Below are positions 1 through 7,033 of a stretch of DNA of 12,694 bases, piece after piece. The notes under the pieces are model-generated. The model was given only the letters and a program-made list of their open reading frames with translations. It made no database searches and was not told the origin of the DNA. The translations under genes were made by a program, and so were the position numbers. Location: NCBI GenBank assembly GCA_001839685.1, contig MLAK01000945.1, forward strand, positions 1 through 12,694, read 5' to 3'. The DNA is from Tritrichomonas foetus. Taxonomy: Eukaryota > Parabasalia > Tritrichomonadida > Tritrichomonadidae. Numbering within the stretch: position 1 is the stretch's first letter; every line of letters begins with the position of its first letter.

Positions 1-346
1 AAATCTTTGGGGGACCATTTTGTAAACCTTTCATATAGGAGGTCTTTTGATGCAAAAAAGCTCAAAAATTTCTAATTCTTTTCAAGAATCAGATAATTAT
101 TTTCTTTTAGAACAGTAAAAATAGATTCATTGTAGATTATAAATAATATATTTCTTTTATACATTTCTTTAATGTTTCAATTTCACGAATTTCTTGAATA
201 ACTTCTTATTGATATGATACATTCAAACTTTCCGATTTTTGATTCTTTCTGATGAAAATTTAATATCAAAACATGTATTAGGAAAAAATAAAGAATTTGA
301 AAAGCTTCAAAGCACGTTTATTTTAAACGTATATTTCTTCGTAGAA
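1..346. other. Upstream non-coding region of the coiled-coil gene
   Basis: AT-rich sequence without a credible gene. The frame of the downstream gene is open from about position 239, but only with a TTG at its head, so I treat that part as leader or promoter. It holds the motif ATCTTTGGGGG at 3-13, one of very few G5 runs in the window, and the 17-nt inverted repeat at 314-330. No gene is cut by the left edge as far as I can see. Confidence 0.6.
314..330. promoter_or_regulatory. Short inverted repeat just upstream of the coiled-coil gene
   Basis: ACGTTTA, then TTT, then TAAACGT: two perfect 7-bp arms with a 3-nt spacer, ending 16 nt before the ATG at 347. A protein-binding site or a leader hairpin are both possible. 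No known trichomonad motif is matched, so the regulatory role is an inference from position and symmetry. Confidence 0.35.
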
Positions 347-1849
347 ATGAAGAAGCGCTCAAGAGAAAAAGAGGCTCAAAAAAAGATTACCAGACTTGTC
401 CGGGAACTCATTGGAGGAAGGCCAATCAACCAAATCCCGAATGACCTCATTCCCCAAATTCGTCAAGAACTTGAATCATCAAAAAAGCGAGCAATCAAAG
501 ACGGTTATGTTAGCCGCCTTCAAATGATTCACAAAGTTATTATAGATTTAGAAATGTATGAAAAAAATCAAATTTATAAAAATATCCCAGAAAATAATAA
601 TTCAAATAAAAATAAAAAAGTAAAAGAAAATGATGTTGAAATTGAAAAGAATATACCAGTTGCTGTTTTGGATTCAATTCTTGATGATTTGGTTTATGGG
701 TTTTCTTTTGATATTGCTGAGACTCCTAAAATTCCAGCATTAATAAATCGAGCCAAAGAAAAAATTGACCAGCTTCTCTCAGAAGGTGATTATAGTGGTG
801 CACAAAAGCTCGAAAATATTCACATTCGTTTAGTTGCATTAAAAGAAGAAAGATACATCGAAAAGAAAAAAGATGATAAAAAAACAATGCTTTTAAATTT
901 AATTGCAGAAAATCAGCAGAAATTAGAAGATGCGAGAATTAATAAAAAAGAAGAGTTACAACTTCACGATATGAAAATTAAATCACAAATTGATCAAAAA
1001 CAAAACGAGTTCAACCAAATAAATCAACTTTTTGATGAAGAAACGAATGGTCCTCTTCCACCAGCAGCAAAGAAATTAAGTTCTGCGACATTAAACACAC
1101 GAGAGCGTGAACGATTTCTCATACAAAGTCGAAGATACGAAGAAGCTGCAACTATTCGTGCAGAAGCTGATGAATTAGAAGCGATGGATTTGGAAAATAG
1201 CAGATTCGAATTCATCAAAAAAAGAGAGGCAATAAAAAGAATTGAAATTAGCAAACAAGAGAAACAAATCCAAAGAATTAAGGATAATGGTGAAAGGACA
1301 AGGCAAAAAATTAAAAGTGATTATGATAAACAAATCAATGAATTGGAAAAAGCAATTGATAATTTCAATTCAAGATTACAAAGAATCGATAATAATATTT
1401 TAAATGCAGACGGTTCAAACAAGAACTCTCCAAATTCCAAGTCAAATTTCATCAATTCTGGAATTTCCCCACGAATTTCGAAACCAGCAACACCACGCCA
1501 AGTGAAAAGAATTTCTCGAACTCCTTCACAAATAAACAACAATCCAACTAATAAAAATGTTCAACAGTCTCCTTTTGTAACACAAGCCACACCAAGAATT
1601 TTTGAATTGGCTCAGCCAAAAATGACAAATCAAGATAAAAATTTAATTGCTCGCCCGCAATCATCGAAAGGACAGACAAGAACTCCAAATGTTGTTCAAA
1701 ATCAGAAATTAAACACTCGAGAAAAATCAAATGTTGTGACACCTAAAGCAAGCTTAAATAATCGAAAGTGTTCAACACCAAGAGAAATGAACAAATTTGA
1801 ACAAAGAAGGGCACAAAGTGTAGCTAGTGAACGAAAGCAAAAGCGGTAA
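347..1849 (+). CDS. Coiled-coil protein with repeated helical-hairpin modules and basic S/T-P tail
   Basis: A 500-residue protein of unknown function. I start it at the ATG at 347; the same frame is open upstream only to a TTG. The N-terminal half carries related helical modules centred on Tyr54, Tyr149 and Tyr264, each with a charged helix, a turn (DGY, GDY, RRY) and a second amphipathic helix, loosely like UVR-type hairpins. Residues about 170-350 are highly charged and predicted coiled coil, broken by a GPLPP loop near 235-239. Residues 360-500 are basic, Asn/Ser/Pro-rich and probably disordered, with nine S-P or T-P pairs, several followed by Arg or Lys. There is no signal peptide or membrane segment. 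The architecture suggests a cytoskeletal or scaffold protein regulated by proline-directed kinases, which is an inference. The stop codon sits within TAAA, the known Trichomonas poly(A) signal. Confidence 0.8.
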   Translation: MKKRSREKEAQKKITRLVRELIGGRPINQIPNDLIPQIRQELESSKKRAIKDGYVSRLQMIHKVIIDLEMYEKNQIYKNIPENNNSNKNKKVKENDVEIEKNIPVAVLDSILDDLVYGFSFDIAETPKIPALINRAKEKIDQLLSEGDYSGAQKLENIHIRLVALKEERYIEKKKDDKKTMLLNLIAENQQKLEDARINKKEELQLHDMKIKSQIDQKQNEFNQINQLFDEETNGPLPPAAKKLSSATLNTRERERFLIQSRRYEEAATIRAEADELEAMDLENSRFEFIKKREAIKRIEISKQEKQIQRIKDNGERTRQKIKSDYDKQINELEKAIDNFNSRLQRIDNNILNADGSNKNSPNSKSNFINSGISPRISKPATPRQVKRISRTPSQINNNPTNKNVQQSPFVTQATPRIFELAQPKMTNQDKNLIARPQSSKGQTRTPNVVQNQKLNTREKSNVVTPKASLNNRKCSTPREMNKFEQRRAQSVASERKQKR

Positions 1850-1876
1850 AACTTATTTTTTTATTTTCATGGAAAA

Positions 1877-1888
1877 TTGATATATCAA
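1877..1888. terminator. Perfect 12-bp palindrome after the coiled-coil gene stop
   Basis: TTGATATATCAA is self-complementary without a spacer and begins 27 nt after the stop codon. It lies where a trichomonad mRNA 3' end is expected. A role in 3'-end formation is an inference, and a palindrome of this length is not rare by chance in DNA this rich in A and T. Confidence 0.3.
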
Positions 1889-1953
1889 AAAATTCAGAAA
1901 TTTTAATATTTGTTTGATTTAATAAAAATGATATTTATCATATATTATATAAC

Positions 1954-1963
1954 AAACATGTTT
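1954..1963. terminator. Perfect 10-bp palindrome after the MINDY gene stop
   Basis: AAACATGTTT lies 31 nt downstream of the MINDY stop codon (minus strand). The same core, in a longer form, follows the phosphatase gene at 12205-12222. A transcript-end role is an inference. Confidence 0.3.
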
Positions 1964-1994
1964 ATCTATTTCTATAACAACATTTTTTTTTCTT

Positions 1995-2996
1995 TCAAGC
2001 AATTACACAAAAATCATCATTCTTATGATGTTTCTTCTTTTTACGAATATTTTTTGGCGGTTTAGAATTCGTTGTTGATATTACAGCTGGTTTATGCACG
2101 GTTTTAGGATTTTGCTGTTGATTTATTAATAAATTTTGGCGATGATTAGTTTGATGATGATTATTTTGGTGATGAATATTTTGAGTATTATTTGCTGGAT
2201 AATTATTCATTGTAGTATTGCCATAATTTGGAGTTTGTTTTTGTTGTGCAGGTTGAGTTTTCTTTGGAATTTCATTATTTAGTGATGCTAAAATGAAATC
2301 TTGATCGAAATATTTAGATTCGCCCTTTTCACTTGGTAATGTTTCCCATATGCAATTACTTGATAAGTAGCTTTCATCTGTAATTAAGCTAAAAACTCGA
2401 TTCATATGTTTTATTAGTACAGAAAAATGATTTGATCTGAAAAAAATTGCAACATCATTGTTTTTCATTGCTGTTTCAACAACATCAAGGCCAAATTGAG
2501 TAACTTGCCGTTGAATAACATCAAAAAATGCTAAAAGTGACTCTTTTTCAAGCAAATTGAAAGAAGATGAAGAAAACGATTCAAGTGCCTGAATAGAAAA
2601 ACTTTCATAATCAAGTTCAGAAACAAGCGGAAATACAGCTGTTGTTGGATCTGGAAGCATTCCATGATACATTGGAATTTTTAAGTATTCAAGGAACCTG
2701 GGATAGTCCTTGAAGTCTGTGCATGCGGAAAAAATAGGATTTATGTTATATCCCGAAACAAGCATATCAAGATTCAAATTCTCAATTGTTGGACAAATAC
2801 TATAAATATAACTAATGATTACACTTGTACTATATTTTCCCGGTTGAATTTCAAGTTGATTTCTCAAAACAAGGCAATTGAATATTGCAATAAGCATACA
2901 TGGACCGTTTGAGCTTTGCATTAAAATGGTGATATTTTTGCTCAATGGTTCATAGAAAAATGTTCGAGTGTTGAATTCTATTTCTTCATGTGTCAT
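1995..2996 (-). CDS. MINDY-1/2-family deubiquitinase with C-terminal CaaX box
   Basis: A 333-residue cysteine protease of the MINDY (FAM63) family, which trims K48-linked polyubiquitin. The catalytic segment is near the N-terminus: Gln27 (oxyanion), then GPC with Cys33, with the same six-residue Gln-to-Cys spacing as in human MINDY-1, then a long helix. The catalytic histidine is His190 in the motif FFRSNHFSVL, followed by the family motif LITDESYL..IWE and a conserved DxDF near 231-234. The N-terminal extension of human MINDY-1 is absent. Residues 245-310 are a Gln/Asn/His-rich, probably disordered linker in place of the ubiquitin-interacting motif of animal proteins. The tail from 315 is polybasic (RKKKKHHK) and ends Cys330-Val-Ile-Ala, a CaaX box predicted to be prenylated, so membrane attachment is likely. 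The ATG is supported by an initiator-like TCATT 9 nt upstream. Confidence 0.9.
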   Translation of the reverse strand: MTHEEIEFNTRTFFYEPLSKNITILMQSSNGPCMLIAIFNCLVLRNQLEIQPGKYSTSVIISYIYSICPTIENLNLDMLVSGYNINPIFSACTDFKDYPRFLEYLKIPMYHGMLPDPTTAVFPLVSELDYESFSIQALESFSSSSFNLLEKESLLAFFDVIQRQVTQFGLDVVETAMKNNDVAIFFRSNHFSVLIKHMNRVFSLITDESYLSSNCIWETLPSEKGESKYFDQDFILASLNNEIPKKTQPAQQKQTPNYGNTTMNNYPANNTQNIHHQNNHHQTNHRQNLLINQQQNPKTVHKPAVISTTNSKPPKNIRKKKKHHKNDDFCVIA

Positions 2997-3002
2997 TGGA
3001 AA

Positions 3003-3007
3003 AATGA
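3003..3007 (-). promoter_or_regulatory. Initiator-like TCATT of the MINDY gene
   Basis: On the minus strand the sequence reads TCATTTTTCCAATG. TCATT fits the Trichomonas vaginalis initiator TCA(+1)Y(T/A), and the predicted +1 A (complement of 3005) is 9 nt before the ATG, within the usual distance of up to about 20 nt. The motif is short, so position is the main support. Confidence 0.45.
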
Positions 3008-3014
3008 TGATACG

Positions 3015-3024
3015 ATCTATAGAT
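3015..3024. promoter_or_regulatory. 10-bp palindrome in the MINDY promoter
   Basis: ATCTATAGAT is perfectly self-complementary, 18 nt upstream of the MINDY ATG and just outside the initiator-like site. Together with the preceding base it shares GATCTATA with the palindrome at 3132-3145. The regulatory role is an inference. Confidence 0.3.
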
Positions 3025-3081
3025 TTTGGAATTGAAAATTTTATCGAGCTATTGAATTATAATATCCCTTATATCTTGCTT

Positions 3082-3119
3082 AATTATTCCTTATTATATT
3101 ATATTATTATTTTATTATA
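3082..3119. repeat. A/T low-complexity tract (TTA/ATT microsatellite-like)
   Basis: A run made almost only of A and T, built from TTATTA, ATATT and ATTATT units. It is low-complexity spacer DNA. I infer no function. Confidence 0.6.
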
Positions 3120-3131
3120 GCAAATATTAGT

Positions 3132-3145
3132 ATATAGATCTATAT
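3132..3145. repeat. Perfect 14-bp palindrome ATATAGATCTATAT
   Basis: A spacer-less palindrome in the divergent intergenic region, about 135 nt upstream of the MINDY ATG, flanked on both sides by ATATTAG (the second copy overlaps its end). It could be a protein-binding site. One or two such palindromes are expected by chance in a window of this composition. Confidence 0.3.
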
Positions 3146-4062
3146 TAGTTTATTACTTTGAAATTTGCTGATAAAATATCAGGAGAAATCAATTACTAAA
3201 TAGTTTTAATTGAATATAACGATAAATATCACATTCAAATAGGTTGTATACTTTCAAAAAGTTTGAATATTTTTCCGGTCGAAAATTTTATTGAGTTTAT
3301 CTTCTTATCATTGAAGAAAATTTTGTTTCTTTTTTATTTGATTATGTGACCAACATACATATTATACAATACATTATTTTCAGGTTTCCTTTGTCACACA
3401 ACCTAATTGATACAAACAAAAATAAAATAGATCCGATGATTCACCTGGCTAAAACAAACTCCAAATACCTTGTCATACAACAATATCAAAATAAATTCAA
3501 GAAAAATCAAAAATTATAAAAAATGAAAGAAGCAAAAAAAAATGGTTTCTAGCAAGGGGACAAATGTATTATATATTAGATATAATATAGATTCCATTTT
3601 TTTCTTGTTCGCATGAATTTTTTGAGATATTTCGAAAAAAGATTTTTCCCGATATTTTTTCTAGGATGGCATTAAAGCATTATAACATCTTTCATCATTG
3701 TTCATGTTTGATTGTTTTAACATTCTCTGAAATTCTGCTTCCTGGATATGTTTGTTGAGAAAGAGCACGTTGCTTGGCATCATTCAATTTATCAGAAAAA
3801 TCAATGGTATCTCAAAAGAAAAGAAAATTTAATAGATGTTCGTTGATGTAAAATAAAGAAAGTTTTTGGTGCATTTCCCCGAATTATCCTGCCTCTCTTC
3901 ATGAATCAAGTTGATGTGGGAATTCTAAAGCCGGTCTTGAATCATTCCCATGATATATTTTCATTAAATGTGAAAAAGTAAGCATGACTGATTCATAGAT
4001 TCAAACTCTAGCCAACATGTTGGATTCGAAAACAAATTGGCCTATTTGAGAAAAAATTCAAT

Positions 4063-4093
4063 GTTTCGAATCAGTATTTAATACTTTCGAAAC
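4063..4093. promoter_or_regulatory. Composite inverted repeat upstream of the glycosyltransferase-like gene
   Basis: The left half is GTTTCGAA-tc-AGTAT, the spacer is TTA, and the right half is ATACT-TTCGAAAC. That gives 13 complementary pairs with a 2-nt bulge and a 3-nt loop, ending 24 nt before the ATG at 4118. A further TTCGAAAACAA lies at about 4025. It may be a dimeric transcription-factor site or a leader hairpin. This is the strongest upstream symmetry in the window; its function is an inference. Confidence 0.45.
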
Positions 4094-4117
4094 AAAACAA
4101 AAATATATCAAACACAA

Positions 4118-5311
4118 ATGAAGGTGGTGACTCTTCACGGTAATGTATTTCGATTTATATTCCTAGTGGTATTATCTCCCTATATTTTTCTCCAAATTTG
4201 CGAAAAAAATAAAGCAATAGATACTAAAGAATATTTCCTTTTTCGGTCCAAACAAAGGGAATTTTCAACTGGATTTAAGCTTAACGATCAACTTGAAGAG
4301 ATTTATGGCTGGATAAATTTCAAAAATATCGAAAACTATTCTTTCCAATTCTTTACAGACTTTTCTGCGTGTCCAATATGCAATTTCAAAAACCACAATC
4401 CAAATGTAACTCGAGATGACTCCAAAGATCTTGTTATATCGTTTTTAATTGGAAGAATTAGTGGAGTTGTCCCATTTATTCAAAGTTTGAGATCCACTGG
4501 GTCAAAAGCACAAATTGTACTATTTGTTGATAATTCTACATTCCATGTGATGAATGATACGCTGGGATCTTTTATTCCAAACTGTGGCGTTCATTTAATT
4601 GATATGGGCGTTTATAAACCGGCCAAATTTTATCGAAGTATATATTATATCAAATATTTTACTGCATCTGCCTTTTTAAATTCACATTCTGGTTTCGATC
4701 GGATTTTACTCAGTGATACTTCTGATGTAATTTTTCAAGGAAATCCATTTCTTGTGTCTCTTCCTCACAAAAACACTGTTATTGCTTGTGAAGAGTGCGA
4801 TAGCAATTTGGGAGCAAGAGCTCATTGGAGTGAAAACAGATCTGAACATAACATTCTGAAAATATTGACACAAATAAAAAAAGATGCCAATATTTCAAAA
4901 TACCCATATGAAAGAAAGTATTTTAATGGTGGAGTTTTCTTTGCACCTGAACATTTGGTGAGAAAGCATACAAATAATGTAATAAATTTAATAAATAAGT
5001 TAAATGCCGATCAATTTAATCAATTGGATCAAATTAACACTCGACTTGAAGAACAAACTTTTCACAATTTTGCTATTAACGAATATCTAATAAATGATCA
5101 ATCAATAACTGTGCTAAGTGATGGACCCCACCATGAACTTTTTATGCTTTCTGGAAGAAATATAACACGGGGACAAAGATTCCCAAATTTTCAATATAAA
5201 GGAGATTATGTGTTGTTGTATCACTTGATCTATCAGGATAAAGATTATTGTCTTTCAATTGGTCAAGTTTGTCCTCCTGTTTTTAATTTCTCTAATTACT
5301 TTCGCTGTTAA
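4118..5311 (+). CDS. Type II membrane protein with GT-A-like glycosyltransferase domain
   Basis: A 397-residue protein. A hydrophobic segment at about 11-28, preceded by basic residues, is a signal anchor, giving a lumenal catalytic domain as in Golgi or ER glycosyltransferases. The domain begins with KDLVISFLIGR at 104, continues with a beta strand IVLFVD (133-138), then RILLSDTSDVIFQGNPF at 195-211. There the DTSD at 200-203 occupies the place of the metal- and nucleotide-sugar-binding DxD motif. FNGGVFFA at 269-276 and a late YHLIYQDK at 368-375 match the asparagine-glycine and final metal-ligand histidine regions of GT8-like enzymes. Eight N-glycosylation sequons (N73, 96, 139, 146, 240, 258, 348, 390) and several cysteines support lumenal exposure. 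Donor and acceptor cannot be told. The assignment is by motif order rather than a family match. The stop codon lies within TAAA. Confidence 0.75.
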   Translation: MKVVTLHGNVFRFIFLVVLSPYIFLQICEKNKAIDTKEYFLFRSKQREFSTGFKLNDQLEEIYGWINFKNIENYSFQFFTDFSACPICNFKNHNPNVTRDDSKDLVISFLIGRISGVVPFIQSLRSTGSKAQIVLFVDNSTFHVMNDTLGSFIPNCGVHLIDMGVYKPAKFYRSIYYIKYFTASAFLNSHSGFDRILLSDTSDVIFQGNPFLVSLPHKNTVIACEECDSNLGARAHWSENRSEHNILKILTQIKKDANISKYPYERKYFNGGVFFAPEHLVRKHTNNVINLINKLNADQFNQLDQINTRLEEQTFHNFAINEYLINDQSITVLSDGPHHELFMLSGRNITRGQRFPNFQYKGDYVLLYHLIYQDKDYCLSIGQVCPPVFNFSNYFRC

Positions 5312-5401
5312 ATAATGCCTATATATGCATACATAGATCGATACAAAAATTCTTCAGAAAATGGAACTAAATTTTGGAATAGTAAAGGTTTGTATTTATA
5401 A

Positions 5402-5424
5402 TATTCTAAAGTTTTTTTAGAATA
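5402..5424. repeat. Hairpin with 9-bp perfect stem
   Basis: TATTCTAAA at 5402-5410 pairs with TTTAGAATA at 5416-5424 around a 5-nt GTTTT loop, about 90 nt downstream of the glycosyltransferase-like stop. This is beyond the usual short trichomonad 3' UTR, so a role in the mRNA is doubtful. It is recorded as structure only. Confidence 0.4.
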
Positions 5425-5891
5425 CTTTGATCAAGGAATTAAGATGAAAGTCAAATGAAACGAGACTTAGCAACCTTTCAATATCCAATGAAAAACTGAT
5501 GTGAACCTATTGTTTTTAATCCTCTGTCTTACAGATCAGCTGTTACAATGGAAGAAAAAAACATTTAACTTATATATAGATATCAATGCGAATCATAGAA
5601 AAAAGAAACAAAAAAGTGCTAAGATTAAAAATCCTAGATATTGGAATACAAATAAACTCTATAATTCAAAAATTTCCACAAGGGATGAATAAGCTTTGAC
5701 AACTTGATAATGTGCAATCGAACCAAAAATGGAAATTGGTAAAAACATAATAAACGGCTATAAAAAAATGATTCAACATTTCAATGGTATCTGGTCATTG
5801 ATAAATATGGTTTATTTGTGGATGATTCTTCAATTTTTAAATAGAAGTGGAATTGTGTAAAATATCCTGAATGATATTAGAAGAGACTTGA

Positions 5892-5916
5892 AACTCTCGA
5901 GAAGAAAGAGAGAGTT
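5892..5916. repeat. Inverted repeat AACTCTC / GAGAGTT
   Basis: Two 7-bp arms (5892-5898, 5910-5916) with an 11-nt purine-rich loop, about 145 nt upstream of CWC15. Simple purine/pyrimidine sequence makes this easy to obtain by chance. Confidence 0.3.
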
Positions 5917-6015
5917 ATAATCATGAATAAAAAAACTGTGTGATTTATGTGTTTATATTTATTGTTGTTTCCAACCTTTGCAATAATATTTCCCTGAAAA
6001 TGTGTTTTTGGCATT

Positions 6016-6025
6016 TCACATCACA
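6016..6025 (+). promoter_or_regulatory. Possible initiator of CWC15 (TCACATCACA)
   Basis: Two adjacent TCACA units match the trichomonad initiator pattern TCAYW. They lie about 35-45 nt before the ATG, further than is usual in T. vaginalis, so the assignment is weak. A GTCGAC palindrome at 6038-6043 lies between them and the start. Confidence 0.25.
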
Positions 6026-6059
6026 TATCAATACTTTGTCGACGAATTAATAATTAAAT

Positions 6060-6650
6060 ATGTCAGGTACAGGACGCCCTACATATCGTACACGAAAAGG
6101 CAGGGATAATCCTGGTGCTGAATACATCAATACTCGTCATGTTATGGTTCGAGATCTTCCAAGTCACACTCAAATCAAATTAAGAGCAAAAAAGGTAATA
6201 AACAAAGACGAACTCCTGAAAAGGTTGCAAAAACTCGACGGCCCAAAAATCAACTTCGATGATGATAACAATGCCGATGGAAAGTATAGCAATATTCACG
6301 ATTTTGATGACGATGATGAAGATGATTCAGATTCAAGCAGTATCGACACAGACACAGGAGATGAAGATGATGAGCAGGCTGCTCTTTTGAACGAACTCGA
6401 AAGGATGAAGCGTGAAAAAGCAGAAGAAGAAGAAAGAAAAATTCGTGAGGCGCAGGACCAAATACGCAATCAATTTACAGCTAACCCATTACTTGATCCA
6501 GACTACTCGACTAAAAGGCAGTGGACTGAAGAAGCAATTTTCCATAACCAGGCACTCATCACACATCAAAAGAAAGCCGACAGATACGTAAACGATCCAA
6601 TAAGGAGCGAGTATCATCAGAAGTTCATGCAGAAATACTTGCGAATGTGA
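6060..6650 (+). CDS. CWC15: Spliceosome-associated protein CWC15 (Cwf15/AD002)
   Basis: A 196-residue CWC15, a nuclear protein of the Prp19-associated/NineTeen-related part of the catalytic spliceosome. Both conserved ends are present. The N-terminus has GRPTYRTRKG (5-14) and the signature RDLPSHTQIKLR (31-42). The C-terminus has NPLLDP (142-147), the tryptophan block KRQWTEEAIFHNQA (152-165) and NDPIRSEYHQKFMQKYLR (178-195), which in other species reads roughly ND.lRSeFH.KFM.KYi. Between them are an acidic Asp/Glu/Ser tract (81-106) and a charged helix (109-137), both typical of the family. The length is slightly below the human protein. No intron interrupts it. The family call is very secure; the role in splicing comes from orthologues. 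Its presence fits a lineage that keeps a working spliceosome for few introns. Confidence 0.95.
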   Translation: MSGTGRPTYRTRKGRDNPGAEYINTRHVMVRDLPSHTQIKLRAKKVINKDELLKRLQKLDGPKINFDDDNNADGKYSNIHDFDDDDEDDSDSSSIDTDTGDEDDEQAALLNELERMKREKAEEEERKIREAQDQIRNQFTANPLLDPDYSTKRQWTEEAIFHNQALITHQKKADRYVNDPIRSEYHQKFMQKYLRM

Positions 6651-7033
6651 ATTCATTTTCTTTTGGAGAAAATATTTTCTTTTTTATTATTAAATATAAA
6701 TTTTGTTTCATTTTTCCATTTTGGAATGAAAATAGCAGCACTATTATATCGAACAACTAATATAATGTGAAGAGGAAGATGGTAAATAGTTCGAGAAAAT
6801 GTGAGGAAGCCAAATTATTGAGCGAAGATTTATTCATTCTTTGTTGTGCATTAATGTATTCAGATAAATATTCTTTCATCTTAAAAAGAAAAAGAAAAGA
6901 ATGATCAGAAAAGGGATAAAAAATAATTAGAAAAGAAAAAGAACGAATGATCAGTTCTCTAAAAATATATATCCACTTTATTAAAACAAATAATACAGTT
7001 GGAATAAATTCACACAATCACGATACGTAAAAT
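6651..7033. other. Convergent intergenic region between CWC15 and the kinase
   Basis: It holds the 3' ends of two convergent genes. A minus-strand frame across 6757-7017 would start with GTG and reads as low-complexity hydrophobic sequence, so I do not call it. A purine tract at about 6885-6954 contains a direct repeat GAATGATCAG (6899-6908 and 6945-6954) with AGAAAAAG-like flanks. Nothing else is recognisable. Confidence 0.55.
6667..6680. terminator. Perfect 14-bp palindrome after the CWC15 stop
   Basis: AGAAAATATTTTCT is self-complementary with no spacer and begins 16 nt after the stop codon, followed by a T-rich run. A role in 3'-end formation is an inference from position, shared with other genes in this window. 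Confidence 0.35.

Larger units (their letters stand above)
2997..4117. other. Divergent intergenic region between the MINDY and glycosyltransferase-like genes
   Basis: About 1.1 kb that must hold both promoters. No reading frame here is convincing. It contains the MINDY initiator-like site, two GATCTATA-containing palindromes (3015-3024 and 3132-3145), an A/T microsatellite at 3082-3119, an 8-bp-arm AT hairpin at 3567-3587 and the composite hairpin at 4063-4093. I see no tRNA, snRNA or transposon end. Confidence 0.6.
5312..6059. other. Intergenic region between the glycosyltransferase-like gene and CWC15
   Basis: About 750 nt with no credible gene; the only longer frame (5501-5692) would need a GTG start and has no recognisable content. 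It holds an 8-bp palindrome TATGCATA at 5324-5331, a 9-bp-stem hairpin at 5402-5424, a purine-rich hairpin at 5892-5916 and the CWC15 promoter. Confidence 0.6.

Noticed and set aside
239..346. N-terminal extension of the coiled-coil gene by 36 codons
   Set aside because: It would need a TTG start. The first ATG is at 347, where G+C-rich, charged coding sequence begins; the extension reads unlike the rest and contains the promoter-proximal inverted repeat.
5501..5692. 63-codon frame after the glycosyltransferase-like gene
   Set aside because: GTG start, no internal ATG, lysine/asparagine-rich composition typical of translated A/T-rich spacer, and no recognisable motif.
6757..7017. 86-codon minus-strand frame with hydrophobic stretches
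   Set aside because: GTG start and Phe/Leu/Ile bias expected from reading a purine tract on the opposite strand. An inner ATG leaves only 40 codons with no motif.
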